A stretch of DNA of 64,000 bases from Aureibaculum luteum (GTDB lineage Bacteria > Bacteroidota > Bacteroidia > Flavobacteriales > Flavobacteriaceae): NCBI RefSeq assembly GCF_003449015.1, contig NZ_QRGD01000001.1, positions 124,001 to 188,000 on the forward strand, read 5' to 3'. Of this stretch, positions 18,893 through 28,841 are shown piece by piece; the first letter of the stretch is position 1; every line of letters begins with the position of its first letter. A program made the translations under genes and the position numbers. The notes below the pieces were generated by a model that was not told where the DNA came from, made no database searches, and saw only the letters and a program-made list of their open reading frames with translations.

Positions 18893-19084
18893 TTACTGTA
18901 CTTCTCTTTTAGTTAATTCTGTGGCTAATCTTGCAACTGTCTTTCTTAAATCTTTCAGTTGAATTGGATTCTCAAGTGGAGATATAGCATGTGCCATTTT
19001 AAGATCTGAATAGTTCTTTTTTACTCCTGCCAATTTTTCCTGTATATCTGCTACAGCTAATTCTTTAATTTCTGATTGTTTCAT
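18893..19084 (-). CDS. rpmC: 50S ribosomal protein L29
   Basis: A 63-residue, two-helix protein near the tunnel exit where chaperones and SRP dock. It starts [18 protein letters not shown] and has [17 protein letters not shown]. It lies 11 bases after rplP. Confidence 0.97.
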   Translation of the reverse strand: MKQSEIKELAVADIQEKLAGVKKNYSDLKMAHAISPLENPIQLKDLRKTVARLATELTKREVQ

Positions 19085-19095
19085 CTCTTATGCTT

Positions 19096-19530
19096 TTAGG
19101 CCTCGTTTTCCTCGTAATCTCTTGCGATTATAAATTTTGTTCTTACAGGTAATTTCTGTGCTGCTAATCTTAGTGCTTCTTTAGCAACTTCGATTGATAC
19201 ACCTCCTATTTCGAATAAAATTCTACCTGGTTTTACCACAGCTACAAAATATTCTGGAGCACCTTTACCTTTACCCATACGTACCTCTAAAGGTTTTTTC
19301 GTAATAGGTTTGTCTGGAAATATTTTAATCCAAATACTTCCTTGTCTTTTCATATAACGCGTTGCTGCAATACGAGCTGCCTCAATCTGACGTGATGTAA
19401 GTAGGTCTTGATCTAAAGATTTTATACCGAACATACCGTTTGAAAGTCTATGACCCCTTTGGGCATTCCCTTTCATGTTCCCTTTAGCCTTCTGTACTTT
19501 ACGATATTTCGTTCTTTTTGGTTGTAACAT
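19096..19530 (-). CDS. rplP: 50S ribosomal protein L16
   Basis: A 144-residue L16, close to the A site and needed for peptidyl transferase function. It begins [20 protein letters not shown] and contains [19 protein letters not shown] and [19 protein letters not shown]. It lies 19 bases after rpsC. Confidence 0.98.
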   Translation of the reverse strand: MLQPKRTKYRKVQKAKGNMKGNAQRGHRLSNGMFGIKSLDQDLLTSRQIEAARIAATRYMKRQGSIWIKIFPDKPITKKPLEVRMGKGKGAPEYFVAVVKPGRILFEIGGVSIEVAKEALRLAAQKLPVRTKFIIARDYEENEA

Positions 19531-19549
19531 TTCTTAAAACTTTAAAAAA

Positions 19550-20266
19550 TTATTTTCTTCTTTGAGGCTTTCTTCCTCCACCTTTTTGACCACCTTTACC
19601 TTGTTTCTTAGACAAGCCTACTAAAGGAGACAATTCTCTCTTACCATATACTTCACCTTTCATAATCCACACTTTAACACCTATTCTTCCATAAGTAGTA
19701 TGAGACTCTACTAAAGCATAATCAATATCAGCTCTAAATGTAGAAAGAGGTATTCTTCCCTCTTTATAAGATTCTGAACGTGCCATCTCTGCTCCATTTA
19801 AACGACCTGAAATTTGTACCTTAATACCTTCAGCATTCATTCTAATAGTTGCAGCAATCGCCATTTTAATTGCTCTTCTATAAGATATTCTATTTTCTAT
19901 TTGACGTGCAATACTAGTTGCTACTAAAAAAGCATCTAATTCAGGACGTTTAATTTCAAATATATTTATCTGTACTTCTTTACCAGTAATCTTTTTAAGT
20001 TCTTCTTTTAACTTATCAACTTCTTGACCACCTTTTCCAATAATAATTCCCGGACGAGCCGTAGTAATTGTTATCGTTATCAATTTAAGTGTACGTTCTA
20101 TAATTACTCTAGCAACACTTGCTTTAGCTAATCTAGTGTGTACGTACTCTCTAATTTTATAATCTTCTGCAAGCTTATCGCCGTAGTCATTTCCACCATA
20201 CCAGTTAGATTCCCATCCTCTGATAATTCCTAAACGATTTCCTATTGGATTAGTTTTTTGTCCCAT
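19550..20266 (-). CDS. rpsC: 30S ribosomal protein S3
   Basis: A 238-residue S3 at the mRNA entry channel. It starts [18 protein letters not shown]; the KH domain has the GxxG loop in [15 protein letters not shown], and the C-terminal domain has [19 protein letters not shown] and [10 protein letters not shown]. The end is a basic Gly/Lys tail. It lies five bases after rplV. Confidence 0.98.
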   Translation of the reverse strand: MGQKTNPIGNRLGIIRGWESNWYGGNDYGDKLAEDYKIREYVHTRLAKASVARVIIERTLKLITITITTARPGIIIGKGGQEVDKLKEELKKITGKEVQINIFEIKRPELDAFLVATSIARQIENRISYRRAIKMAIAATIRMNAEGIKVQISGRLNGAEMARSESYKEGRIPLSTFRADIDYALVESHTTYGRIGVKVWIMKGEVYGKRELSPLVGLSKKQGKGGQKGGGRKPQRRK

Positions 20267-20271
20267 ACTAT

Positions 20272-20682
20272 TTACGAATTGCTTGTATTATTTTTTTCTC
20301 CTAATATCATAGTAACATGATTAGAACGTTTTCTTATTCTATGTGCACGCCCTTGTGGAGCCGGTCTTAATCTCTTTAACATTGCTGCACTATCAACATA
20401 AATTTCTTTTACAAATAATCCAGCATCCTCGATATTTGCATCTTCATTTTTTGCTTGCCAATTTGCTATTGCAGACAAAGTCAACTTCTCTAAATCACGT
20501 GAAGCTGCCTTTGGACTGAATTTCAAAAGAGCTAATGCCTTTTCAACTTCAACACCTCTTATCTGATCAGCTACTAATCGCATTTTTCTTGGCGAAGTTG
20601 GACAACCATTTAACTTTGCAAAAAATTTAGTTTTGCGATCTTCTTTAAGCTGCTGTGCTCTTAATTTTTTTCGAACTCCCAT
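20272..20682 (-). CDS. rplV: 50S ribosomal protein L22
   Basis: A 136-residue L22 whose beta-hairpin lines the exit tunnel ([20 protein letters not shown]). The family core starts at [17 protein letters not shown]; about 20 basic residues precede it, making it longer than the 110-residue E. coli protein, as is common in Bacteroidota. It lies three bases after rpsS. Confidence 0.98.
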   Translation of the reverse strand: MGVRKKLRAQQLKEDRKTKFFAKLNGCPTSPRKMRLVADQIRGVEVEKALALLKFSPKAASRDLEKLTLSAIANWQAKNEDANIEDAGLFVKEIYVDSAAMLKRLRPAPQGRAHRIRKRSNHVTMILGEKNNTSNS

Positions 20683-20685
20683 TGC

Positions 20686-20964
20686 TTATCTTTTACCTTT
20701 ATTTTTCGTACCTCCATGTCCTCTAAATGAACGTGTTGGTGAAAATTCTCCTAATTTATGACCTACCATGTTTTCAGTAATATATACTGGTACAAATTGA
20801 CGACCATTGTGAACTCCAATTGTTTGTCCAACAAAGTCAGGTGTAATCATTGAGGCTCTTGACCATGTTTTGATTACAGATTTTTTTCCAGAATCTATAT
20901 TAGTTTGTACTTTCTTTTCCAATTTATGGAAAACGTAAGGTCCTTTTTTTAATGAACGTGCCAT
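20686..20964 (-). CDS. rpsS: 30S ribosomal protein S19
   Basis: A 92-residue S19 at the top of the small-subunit head, partner of S13. It has [35 protein letters not shown] and [19 protein letters not shown]. Nine bases separate it from rplB. Confidence 0.98.
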   Translation of the reverse strand: MARSLKKGPYVFHKLEKKVQTNIDSGKKSVIKTWSRASMITPDFVGQTIGVHNGRQFVPVYITENMVGHKLGEFSPTRSFRGHGGTKNKGKR

Positions 20965-20973
20965 ATCTTTCTC

Positions 20974-21798
20974 TTATTTTTTTCTACGTTCTACGATATA
21001 CTTATTACTCGCTTTCGTCTTAGAACGTGTTTTAAATCCTTTTGCAGGAATACCGTTTCTAGATCTTGGATGTCCACCTGAAGATTTACCTTCACCACCA
21101 CCCATTGGATGATCTACTGGATTCATAACTACTGGTCTAGTTCTTGGTCTTCTACCTTGCCATCTTGATCTACCTGCTTTACCAGACACTTCCAATTGAT
21201 GATCTGAATTAGAAACAACACCAATAGTTGCTTTACATGTAAGTAAAATTAATCTTACTTCACTAGAAGGCATTTTGATTGTTCCATATTTTCCTTCTCT
21301 TGCAATTAACTGAGCAAAAGAACCTGCACTACGAGCAATAACTGCTCCTTGACCAGGATGTAATTCAATACAAGAAATTATTGTACCTAATGGTAAATCT
21401 TTTAAGATTTTTGCATTACCAACTTCTGGCGTAGCCTTCTCTCCAGATAATACTGTTTGTCCAACCTGTAATCCAGCTTGAGCAATTACATATCTTTTTT
21501 CACCATCAGCATAATTTAGTAAAGCGATATAAGCAGTACGATTAGGATCGTACTCTATAGACTTTACTGTAGCTGGTATACCGTCTTTCTCTCTTTTAAA
21601 ATCGACAATACGGTATCTTTTTTTATGACCACCACCTAAATATCGCATGGTCATTTTTCCTCCACTATTTCTACCACCAGATCTTTTTTTCGGTGCTAAC
21701 AAACTCTTTTCAGGTTTGTCAGTAGTTAACGTTTCAAAAGTATTTAATACCTTATGACGTTGACCTGGAGTTACTGGTTTTAATTTTCTTAATGACAT
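20974..21798 (-). CDS. rplB: 50S ribosomal protein L2
   Basis: A 274-residue L2 needed for subunit joining and peptidyl transferase activity. It carries [34 protein letters not shown] and the catalytic-centre loop [19 protein letters not shown] with its conserved histidine. It lies 11 bases after rplW. Confidence 0.98.
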   Translation of the reverse strand: MSLRKLKPVTPGQRHKVLNTFETLTTDKPEKSLLAPKKRSGGRNSGGKMTMRYLGGGHKKRYRIVDFKREKDGIPATVKSIEYDPNRTAYIALLNYADGEKRYVIAQAGLQVGQTVLSGEKATPEVGNAKILKDLPLGTIISCIELHPGQGAVIARSAGSFAQLIAREGKYGTIKMPSSEVRLILLTCKATIGVVSNSDHQLEVSGKAGRSRWQGRRPRTRPVVMNPVDHPMGGGEGKSSGGHPRSRNGIPAKGFKTRSKTKASNKYIVERRKK

Positions 21799-21809
21799 CT
21801 TTTTTCGTC

Positions 21810-22100
21810 TTAAATATTGCTATAAAAATCTATGCTATCTCCGTCAGCTAATTCAATAATAGCTTTTTTATAAGCTCCTATTTTACCTGTTACAACTCCT
21901 TTTTTGGTAAATTTTGTATTACGTTTTACCGGATAAGTCAAAGTTCTAACTTTACTAACTGAAACACCATAAGTGCTCTCAACAGCATTCTTTATCTCTA
22001 TCTTATTTGCACGCTTATCAACTTCAAACGTGAATCTATTATGTAATTCACTCAGTTCGTTTGCTTTCTCCGTAATAATTGGTTTTATTAAAATGCTCAT
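21810..22100 (-). CDS. rplW: 50S ribosomal protein L23
   Basis: A 96-residue L23, the docking site for trigger factor and SRP at the tunnel exit. I start it at the ATG at 22098-22100 ([19 protein letters not shown]), which is the family N terminus and leaves a four-base gap to rplD. A longer frame from 22127 would add nine residues and overlap rplD. The extended loop ([18 protein letters not shown]) is present. Confidence 0.97.
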   Translation of the reverse strand: MSILIKPIITEKANELSELHNRFTFEVDKRANKIEIKNAVESTYGVSVSKVRTLTYPVKRNTKFTKKGVVTGKIGAYKKAIIELADGDSIDFYSNI

Positions 22101-22104
22101 GCTA

Positions 22105-22734
22105 TTACTTGCTAAGATTTGATTCAATTTCTCCTATACTTCCTTCCGTAAGAACAATTTTATTTGCGTTAAGCATCCCGTAAGTGCTTAATGATGAAGC
22201 GTTTACAACGCTAGTGCCTTTTAAATTGCGAGAGGACAAATATACATTTTTATTTGAAGCATCCAACACAAACAACGTTTTTTTGTTATTAAGCTCTAAA
22301 GCATTTAAAACATTTGTAAAATTTTTCGTTTTTGGAGCATCAAATTCAAAGTTCTCTACAACCACAATATTGTTGTCTTTTGCTTTGATTGATAGTGCTG
22401 ATTGTCTAGCTAATCGTTTTAAACCTTTATTCAATTTAAAACTATAACTTCTAGGTCTAGGTCCAAAAATTCTACCACCACCTCTAAAAACAGGAGATTT
22501 AATAGAACCTGCACGTGCTGTACCTGTACCTTTTTGTTTCTTTATCTTTCTAGTACTACCTTTTATCTCAGCTCTTTCTTTCGCTTTGTGAGTACCTTGT
22601 CTCTGATTTGCTAAAAATTGCTTAACATCTAAATAAACAGCATGCTTATTTGGTTCTATTGCAAAAATCGCATCTGAAAGCTCAACTTTTCTTCCAGTAT
22701 TTTTCCCGTTGATATCTATAACTTCTACTTTCAT
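22105..22734 (-). CDS. rplD: 50S ribosomal protein L4
   Basis: A 209-residue L4 with the long tunnel-lining loop ([35 protein letters not shown]). In E. coli L4 represses the S10 operon; whether that happens here cannot be read from sequence. Its ATG shares one base with the rplC stop (TAATG), so the two are coupled. Confidence 0.98.
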   Translation of the reverse strand: MKVEVIDINGKNTGRKVELSDAIFAIEPNKHAVYLDVKQFLANQRQGTHKAKERAEIKGSTRKIKKQKGTGTARAGSIKSPVFRGGGRIFGPRPRSYSFKLNKGLKRLARQSALSIKAKDNNIVVVENFEFDAPKTKNFTNVLNALELNNKKTLFVLDASNKNVYLSSRNLKGTSVVNASSLSTYGMLNANKIVLTEGSIGEIESNLSK

Positions 22735-23351
22735 TATTTCTGAATAGTTATGTAAGCGTTTTTATGACCAGGAATAGCTCCTTTAACTACGATAAGATTC
22801 TTTTCAGCTATTACTTTTAAAACTCTTAAATTTTGAACTTTCACTTTATCACCACCCATTCTACCAGCCATTCTCATACCCTTAAATACTCTTGCAGGAT
22901 AAGATGCTGCACCTATAGAACCAGGAGCTCTTAGACGGTTATGTTGACCGTGAGTTGCTTGACCAACACCAGCAAAGCCATGACGTTTCACAACCCCTTG
23001 AAAGCCTTTACCTTTAGAGGTACCTGCAACATCAACAAATTCACCTTCTTTAAAGTGTTCTACAGTGATTGAATCACCTAATTTGTACTCCTCATCAAAA
23101 CCTTGAAATTCAGCAACGCGACTTTTGGCAGTTGTTCCAGCTTTCTTAAAGTGTCCTTTTAACGCTTTAGTTGTCTGCTTTTCTGCTTTGTCATCGAAAC
23201 CTAGTTGTAAGGCTTCATAGCCGTCAACTTCTTTGGTTCTGACTTGGGTAACTACACACGGACCTGCTTCAATAACAGTACAAGGAATATTTTTCCCGTT
23301 GTCATCAAAAATACTGGTCATTCCAATTTTTCTTCCTATTAACCCAGACAT
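22734..23351 (-). CDS. rplC: 50S ribosomal protein L3
   Basis: A 205-residue L3, an early assembly protein near the peptidyl transferase centre. It has [19 protein letters not shown], the loop [19 protein letters not shown] and [17 protein letters not shown] 152-base gap separates it from rpsJ, the largest gap in the superoperon, and holds a candidate promoter and a small hairpin. Confidence 0.98.
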   Translation of the reverse strand: MSGLIGRKIGMTSIFDDNGKNIPCTVIEAGPCVVTQVRTKEVDGYEALQLGFDDKAEKQTTKALKGHFKKAGTTAKSRVAEFQGFDEEYKLGDSITVEHFKEGEFVDVAGTSKGKGFQGVVKRHGFAGVGQATHGQHNRLRAPGSIGAASYPARVFKGMRMAGRMGGDKVKVQNLRVLKVIAEKNLIVVKGAIPGHKNAYITIQK

Positions 23352-23408
23352 TTTACTTATTTATTAATTAATTATTATTTACTTACTTTTTTTTCAAAAA
23401 AATAGGGT

Positions 23409-23416
23409 CAAAAATA
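23409..23416 (-). promoter_or_regulatory. Candidate internal -7 promoter element upstream of rplC
   Basis: The minus strand reads TATTTTTG, an exact TAnnTTTG, 57 bases before the rplC ATG in the 152-base rpsJ-rplC gap. The same gap has a seven-base hairpin (GATACAA / TTGTATC, about 23475-23493). No TTG partner was found at normal spacing. Confidence 0.35.
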
Positions 23417-23503
23417 ATTCAACCCTGAATGTATTTTTTCCGTTTTTCCTTCGTCAACCGCTTAGGACATGTTGAGATACAAATAAATTGTATCCCTTAA
23501 TAA

Positions 23504-23809
23504 TTATACTTTAATCTCTACTTCAACACCACTTGGCAATTCTAGCTTCATTAAAGCATCAATTGTTTTTGATGATGAACTGTAAATATCTAACAATCTT
23601 TTATAAGAACTTAATTGAAATTGCTCTCTAGATTTTTTATTTACGTGCGGTGATCTTAATACTGTAAATATTTTCTTGTGTGTTGGCAATGGAATAGGTC
23701 CATTAATAACAGCACCTGTACTCTTAACTGTTTTTACGATTTTCTCAGCAGATTTATCTACTAAATTATGATCGTAAGATTTTAATTTTATTCTAATTTT
23801 TTGACTCAT
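23504..23809 (-). CDS. rpsJ: 30S ribosomal protein S10
   Basis: A 101-residue S10. It begins [20 protein letters not shown] and has the loop [20 protein letters not shown] that reaches into the small-subunit head; S10 (NusE) also takes part in antitermination. It follows fusA by 18 bases with no tuf gene between them. Confidence 0.98.
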   Translation of the reverse strand: MSQKIRIKLKSYDHNLVDKSAEKIVKTVKSTGAVINGPIPLPTHKKIFTVLRSPHVNKKSREQFQLSSYKRLLDIYSSSSKTIDALMKLELPSGVEVEIKV

Positions 23810-23827
23810 CTTTGTCTATTTAGTAAA

Positions 23828-25951
23828 TTAACCTTGTGCTTTTTTAATTACTTCAGCAGAAATATTAGATGGAGTTGCTTCATAATGTGAAAACTCCATT
23901 GTCGATGTTGCTCTACCTGATGACAATGTTCTTAAAGAAGTAACATAACCAAACATTTCTGATAATGGTACTGTTCCTTTAATCACTTTTGCACCTGCTC
24001 TATCTGACATACTTACTACCTGACCTCTTCTTCTATTTAAGTCACCTACAATATCACCCATGTTCTCTTCTGGTGTAAGCACTTCCATTTTCATTATAGG
24101 CTCCATAATTACTGCCCCTGCCGCCTTAGCCGCAGATTTATAACCCATTTTTGCTGCTAATTCAAAAGAAAGAGCATCAGAATCTACAGGGTGAAAAGAA
24201 CCGTCTGTCAATGTAATTTTCATTGTATCCATCTCATAACCAGCTAAAGGTCCGTTTTTCATTGCTGCAGTAAAACCTTTTTCTACCGAAGGAATAAATT
24301 CTTTCGGGATACGCCCACCTTTAATTTTATCTTCAAATTGTAAACCTTCACCTACAAAATCTTCATCAACAGGGCCCATTTCAAATACAATGTCAGCAAA
24401 CTTACCACGTCCACCAGATTGTTTTTTATAAACTTCTCTAGTTTCCGCACTTTTTGTTAATGCTTCTTTATACTCTACTTGAGGCTCACCTTGATCTACC
24501 TCTACTTTAAATTCACGACGTAATCTATCAACAATAATATCTAAGTGAAGTTCTCCCATACCAGAAATAATGGTTTGTCCAGAAGCTTCATCAGTTCTCA
24601 CTGTAAATGTTGGATCTTCTTCGGCTAATTTACCTAAAGCAACTCCAAGTTTATCAACATCAACCTTTGTTTTTGGCTCAACTGCGATACCAATTACTGG
24701 ATCAGGAAAATCCATTGATTCTAATACAATAGGATGTTTCTCATCTGATAATGTATCACCAGTTTTAATACTTTTAAAACCTACAGCAGCACCTATATCA
24801 CCAGCTTCAATATAATCAATTGCATTTTGTTTATTAGCATGCATTTGATAGATACGTGAAATACGTTCTTTTTTACCAGAACGATTGTTTAACACATATG
24901 AACCAGCATCTAAATGCCCTGAATATGCTCTAAAAAATGCTAAACGCCCTACAAAAGGATCCGTTGCAATTTTAAAAGCCAACGCAGCAAATGGCTCTTT
25001 TACATCTGGTTTTCTTGATATTTTTTCACCTGTATCTGGATCAGTACCTATAATAGCATCTTTATCCAAAGGTGAAGGTAAATAACGACAAACAGCATCT
25101 AATAAGAATTGAACTCCTTTATTTTTAAATGCCGAACCACATATCATTGGTATAATTGCCATATCCATAACTGCAGCTCTTAGTGCAGCATGTACTTCAT
25201 CTTCAGTAATTGAATCTTCATCTTCCATGAACTTTTCTAATAAGTTCTCATCATAACTAGCAACTTCTTCAATCAATAAAGCTCTATGTTTTCTTGCATC
25301 TTCTTTTAATTCCTCAGGAATATCAACTACATCAAAAGTAGCACCCATATTTTCCTCATGCCAAATAATTGCTCTGTTCTTAACTAGATCAACTACTCCT
25401 TTAAAATCTCCTTCTTCACCAATAGGTAAAACGATAGGAACTGCATTAGAACCTAACATTTCTTTAACCTGTCTGTTAACCATCATAAAGTCTGAGCCTT
25501 GACGATCCATTTTATTAACGAATCCAATTCTTGGCACTTTATAATTATCAGCTAATCTCCAGTTTGTTTCAGATTGTGGCTCAACACCATCAACTGCTGA
25601 AAACAAGAACACCAATCCATCAAGTACTCTCAACGAACGATTTACCTCTACAGTAAAATCAACGTGACCAGGAGTATCAATAATATTACAGTGATAACTT
25701 TTTGATTCAGGAGTTGGTTCACCATTCAAACGTGGAAAAACCCATTCACAAGTAGTTGCAGCAGAGGTAATTGTAATACCTCTTTCTTGCTCTTGCTCCA
25801 TCCAGTCCATTGTTGCTGCACCATCATGTACCTCACCAATTTTGTGAGAAACACCAGTGTAAAACAAAACACGTTCTGTAGTTGTTGTTTTCCCCGCATC
25901 AATATGAGCGGCAATACCTATATTCCTTGTATATTTTAAATCTCTCGCCAT
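23828..25951 (-). CDS. fusA: Elongation factor G
   Basis: A 707-residue GTPase that drives translocation and, with RRF, ribosome recycling. G1 is [16 protein letters not shown], switch II region [13 protein letters not shown]4 NKMD. Domains II-V follow in order, including the domain IV stretch [17 protein letters not shown] and the C-terminal [20 protein letters not shown]. It is three bases after rpsG and complete. Its place between rpsG and rpsJ, without tuf, is a Bacteroidota pattern. Confidence 0.98.
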   Translation of the reverse strand: MARDLKYTRNIGIAAHIDAGKTTTTERVLFYTGVSHKIGEVHDGAATMDWMEQEQERGITITSAATTCEWVFPRLNGEPTPESKSYHCNIIDTPGHVDFTVEVNRSLRVLDGLVFLFSAVDGVEPQSETNWRLADNYKVPRIGFVNKMDRQGSDFMMVNRQVKEMLGSNAVPIVLPIGEEGDFKGVVDLVKNRAIIWHEENMGATFDVVDIPEELKEDARKHRALLIEEVASYDENLLEKFMEDEDSITEDEVHAALRAAVMDMAIIPMICGSAFKNKGVQFLLDAVCRYLPSPLDKDAIIGTDPDTGEKISRKPDVKEPFAALAFKIATDPFVGRLAFFRAYSGHLDAGSYVLNNRSGKKERISRIYQMHANKQNAIDYIEAGDIGAAVGFKSIKTGDTLSDEKHPIVLESMDFPDPVIGIAVEPKTKVDVDKLGVALGKLAEEDPTFTVRTDEASGQTIISGMGELHLDIIVDRLRREFKVEVDQGEPQVEYKEALTKSAETREVYKKQSGGRGKFADIVFEMGPVDEDFVGEGLQFEDKIKGGRIPKEFIPSVEKGFTAAMKNGPLAGYEMDTMKITLTDGSFHPVDSDALSFELAAKMGYKSAAKAAGAVIMEPIMKMEVLTPEENMGDIVGDLNRRRGQVVSMSDRAGAKVIKGTVPLSEMFGYVTSLRTLSSGRATSTMEFSHYEATPSNISAEVIKKAQG

Positions 25952-25954
25952 TTC

Positions 25955-26431
25955 TTAAAATCTAAAGTGTGAAAACGCTTTATTAGCTTCAGCCATTTTA
26001 TGCACATCAGTTCTTTTCTTAACTGCCGCACCTTCCTCTTTAGCTGCAGCTAAAACTTCATTTGCTAAACGTTGAGCCATAGATTTTTCATTACGTTTTC
26101 TAGAATATGAAATCATCCATTTCATAGCCATAGAAACTTTTCTATCTGGTCTAATTTGCATTGGTATTTGAAATGTTGCACCACCTACTCTTCTACTTCT
26201 TACTTCAACATGTGGCATAACGTTAGATAACGCTTCTTTCCAAACTTCTAAAGATGTTTTCTCTTCGTCTTGTTTTTTCTCTTCAACGATATCCATCGCA
26301 TCATAAAAAACTTTAAACGCTACTGACTTTTTACCGTCCTTCATTAAATTATTTACAAAACGAGTTACCAGCTGATCTTGAAATCTTGGATCTGGCAACA
26401 AATGTCTTTTCTTTGCACTTCTTTTTCTCAT
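25955..26431 (-). CDS. rpsG: 30S ribosomal protein S7
   Basis: A 158-residue S7, primary organiser of the small-subunit head. It starts RKRSAKKRHLLPDPRFQDQL and has the hairpin VEVRSRRVGGATFQIPMQI and the C-terminal KKRTDVHKMAEANKAFSHF. Twenty-five bases separate it from rpsL. Confidence 0.98.
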   Translation of the reverse strand: MRKRSAKKRHLLPDPRFQDQLVTRFVNNLMKDGKKSVAFKVFYDAMDIVEEKKQDEEKTSLEVWKEALSNVMPHVEVRSRRVGGATFQIPMQIRPDRKVSMAMKWMISYSRKRNEKSMAQRLANEVLAAAKEEGAAVKKRTDVHKMAEANKAFSHFRF

Positions 26432-26456
26432 TACTTCTTACATTAAAGCGTTAAAA

Positions 26457-26831
26457 TTATTTCTTAGGACGTTTAGTTCCGTATTTAGAACGTCTTTGTG
26501 TTCGTCCTTCAACTCCTGCAGTATCTAAAGCACCACGAACTACGTGATATTTTACCCCAGGCAAATCTTTTACTCTTCCTCCTCTAACTAATACTATCGA
26601 GTGCTCTTGTAAATTATGTCCTTCACCAGGTATGTATGCATTCACCTCATTACCATTAGTCAACCTTACCCTTGCTACTTTACGCATAGCAGAATTTGGT
26701 TTTTTTGGTGTAGTAGTGTAAACACGTGTACATACGCCTCTTCTTTGTGGACAAGAATTTAATGCAGCCGATTTGTTCTTCTTAGTTATTTGGGTTCTTC
26801 CCTTGCGTACTAATTGCTGTATAGTTGGCAT
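26457..26831 (-). CDS. rpsL: 30S ribosomal protein S12
   Basis: A 124-residue S12 of the decoding centre, first gene of the 17-kb superoperon. It has [19 protein letters not shown], with the lysine known as Lys43 in E. coli, and [16 protein letters not shown], with the Lys88 region; both streptomycin-determining lysines are present, so the sequence looks like the sensitive type. A canonical promoter lies upstream at 26886-26916. Confidence 0.98.
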   Translation of the reverse strand: MPTIQQLVRKGRTQITKKNKSAALNSCPQRRGVCTRVYTTTPKKPNSAMRKVARVRLTNGNEVNAYIPGEGHNLQEHSIVLVRGGRVKDLPGVKYHVVRGALDTAGVEGRTQRRSKYGTKRPKK

Positions 26832-26885
26832 ATAAATTAATTGTTATTTTACTTATTAAAAATAAACCTCTTTTTTAAGAGTGTG

Positions 26886-26916
26886 CAAATGTATAAATAA
26901 TTTCTGTTTCTACAAA
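26886..26916 (-). promoter_or_regulatory. Promoter of the rpsL-rplQ superoperon
   Basis: On the minus strand TTTG (26913-26916), 19 bases of spacer, then TACATTTG (26886-26893): both parts of the flavobacterial consensus TTTG-N17-23-TAnnTTTG at correct spacing. The start of transcription would be near 26880, about 50 bases before the rpsL ATG. Confidence 0.75.
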
Positions 26917-26987
26917 CAGGTGTTGCCTAAAATTTATCATCATTTTAAAAACATTTTCAAATAAGTCCATTTTTAACAGTTTTAAAC

Positions 26988-26995
26988 TAATTTTG
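26988..26995 (+). promoter_or_regulatory. Candidate -7 promoter element of the Omp85-like gene
   Basis: TAATTTTG matches TAnnTTTG exactly and ends seven bases before the TTG start at 27003. If it is used, the mRNA would have almost no leader. Confidence 0.4.
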
Positions 26996-27002
26996 AACCG
27001 AT

Positions 27003-28682
27003 TTGAAACAGAAATTTACTCCATATATATATATACTCTTTTTAATCCTATTTTTTAATCATTGTCATGGTCAAAAAACAGTATTGAATATTTCTGCCAT
27101 TGACAGCACTTCAACATTGTTTTTACGGAATATACATTACAAAAAACGTCATTTTACGGAAAAATCAATATTTACAACTTTAGATTCCATAAAAAAAGAA
27201 ATTGAAAAATCTGGCTTTATAAACCATAACATTGATAGCCTAATAAAAAACGATAGTAGCTATACGGCCTATTTTAATCTCAAAAATCAAATTAAAATTA
27301 TTCGCATTTATTTTGATAATAATAAATTTACCCCCTTTCAACTCATTGGTATTTCTGAAAAAGTAACTTCTAATTTTTTTGAAGTGCAACCATTAAAATT
27401 AACAAATGCTTTACAAACCATTACCAATACACTTGAAAAAGAAGGCAAATCATTTTCTGAGGTGTCTTTAAAAAACATCACCATTAAAAATGACACGTTA
27501 ATTGAATCACATTTATACATCAAGAAATCTACTGCTAGAAAAATAGATAAAGTAATTATAAATGGCTATAGTAATTTCCCAAAACCTTTTCTTATTCATA
27601 AACTAGGAATAGAAAAAAATACAGTGTTTAGTAAACAAAAAATTGATAAAGCTTCATCTGCAATTAATTTCATTCCATTTGTTTCTGAACTAAAACCTTC
27701 TGAAGTTCTTTTCACAAAAGACTCAACAATCGTTTATTTAAATTTAAAAAAAGAGAATGCAAACAAATTTGACGGATTAATTGGCTTCACTTCCAAAGAA
27801 ACTGGGAAAGGACTTTCTCTTAACGGTTATTTAGATCTATCATTAAACAACCTTTTCAATTCGGGTGAAAATTTAAATCTAACCTGGAAAAATAATGGTA
27901 ATGATAGACAAGTATTTAATCTTGACATTTCTTTACCCTATGTGTTCAACTCGAAGCTATCTCCATATCTGGCTCTAAATATATATAAACAAGATTCTTC
28001 CTTTGTCAACACCTTATTTAAATTTGCCCTACCTTATCAAATTGACTACAGAAATTCTATTGGATTTATGTTACAATCAGAAAGCTCATTAAATTTATTA
28101 TCATACATTAACAGCAACATTGAAGATTATTCAAACCTATTTTTTGGTCTAAACTATAATTACAGCATACCACTTAATCATAATATATTCAAAACAAAAT
28201 TCAATTTAATTATAGAAGCTCTTGCCGGTAAAAGAAATGGCATCACAAAAGACAATCAAAATAAGATTCATTTAAAAAGCAACTTCTTATGGAGCTTAAA
28301 CCTTAAAAATTATATTTTTATACAAAACCAAAGCGGTTTAATCAACTCTAAAAACCTTTACAACAATGAACTTTTCAGAATTGGAGGTTCAAATAGTATA
28401 AGAGGGTTTGACGAAGAAAGTATATTTGCATCATCTTATAGTACTTTTAATTTTGAATATAGATACTCAACCAACAATGGCTCCTACTTATATTCAATTA
28501 CTGATTTAGGTTATATCAATAACAACAAGCAAACTTCACAATTGTACGCTTTGGGTCTAGGGTATGCTTTTACAAGTAAATTAGGATTAATCAATTTGAG
28601 TTACGCCATTGGAGGTAATTCAAATCAGGCCATTGAATTAAATAATTCCCGCTTTCATTTAAAGATTATTAATTTTTTCTAA
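27003..28682 (+). CDS. Omp85/BamA-superfamily outer membrane beta-barrel protein
   Basis: A 559-residue exported protein. A signal peptide (about residues 1-23, hydrophobic run then GQ) is followed by an N-terminal periplasmic part with POTRA-like stretches (about 30-230) and a C-terminal barrel. The barrel has IRGFDEES at about residue 465, the VRGF/Y-type motif of Omp85 and surface-antigen proteins, and ends in phenylalanine. The length is shorter than BamA (about 800), nearer to TamA/TpsB-like proteins. No substrate or partner gene is adjacent, so its cargo is unknown. The start is TTG; no ATG or GTG would keep the signal peptide. It is divergent from the ribosomal superoperon. Confidence 0.75.
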   Translation: MKQKFTPYIYILFLILFFNHCHGQKTVLNISAIDSTSTLFLRNIHYKKRHFTEKSIFTTLDSIKKEIEKSGFINHNIDSLIKNDSSYTAYFNLKNQIKIIRIYFDNNKFTPFQLIGISEKVTSNFFEVQPLKLTNALQTITNTLEKEGKSFSEVSLKNITIKNDTLIESHLYIKKSTARKIDKVIINGYSNFPKPFLIHKLGIEKNTVFSKQKIDKASSAINFIPFVSELKPSEVLFTKDSTIVYLNLKKENANKFDGLIGFTSKETGKGLSLNGYLDLSLNNLFNSGENLNLTWKNNGNDRQVFNLDISLPYVFNSKLSPYLALNIYKQDSSFVNTLFKFALPYQIDYRNSIGFMLQSESSLNLLSYINSNIEDYSNLFFGLNYNYSIPLNHNIFKTKFNLIIEALAGKRNGITKDNQNKIHLKSNFLWSLNLKNYIFIQNQSGLINSKNLYNNELFRIGGSNSIRGFDEESIFASSYSTFNFEYRYSTNNGSYLYSITDLGYINNNKQTSQLYALGLGYAFTSKLGLINLSYAIGGNSNQAIELNNSRFHLKIINFF

Positions 28683-28692
28683 ATAATGAGGA

Positions 28693-28710
28693 GCATTTTG
28701 TAGAAAATGC
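28693..28710 (+). repeat. Small hairpin after the Omp85-like gene
   Basis: GCATTTT, loop GTAG, AAAATGC, 10 bases after the stop. There is no T-run, so it is at best a weak terminator or an mRNA-stabilising stem. Confidence 0.4.
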
Positions 28711-28750
28711 ACCATTAAGCCGATATGACTAACAGATTCTTAGTGATGCC

Positions 28751-28765
28751 TTAACATTATGTTAA
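28751..28765. repeat. Inverted repeat upstream of the first susC
   Basis: TTAACAT, one base, ATGTTAA, 76 bases before the susC ATG. The TTAAC word recurs nearby, before 28800. It may be an operator. A near-match to the -7 element (CATTTTTG, ending at 28814) lies between it and the gene. Confidence 0.4.
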
Positions 28766-28841
28766 CTTTTTTAGTTAAAAAACTTTTTTTATTAACATAA
28801 TTTTATCATTTTTGCGACAATTAATTCAAATAAAAATAAAC

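Noticed and set aside
26832-27002. tRNA or small RNA gene between rpsL and the Omp85-like gene
   Set aside because: No cloverleaf arms or GC-rich stems; only promoter elements were found. The same holds for the other gaps checked.
28807-28814. CATTTTTG as promoter of the first susC
   Set aside because: The first base of TAnnTTTG is missing and there is no TTG partner; left only as a remark.
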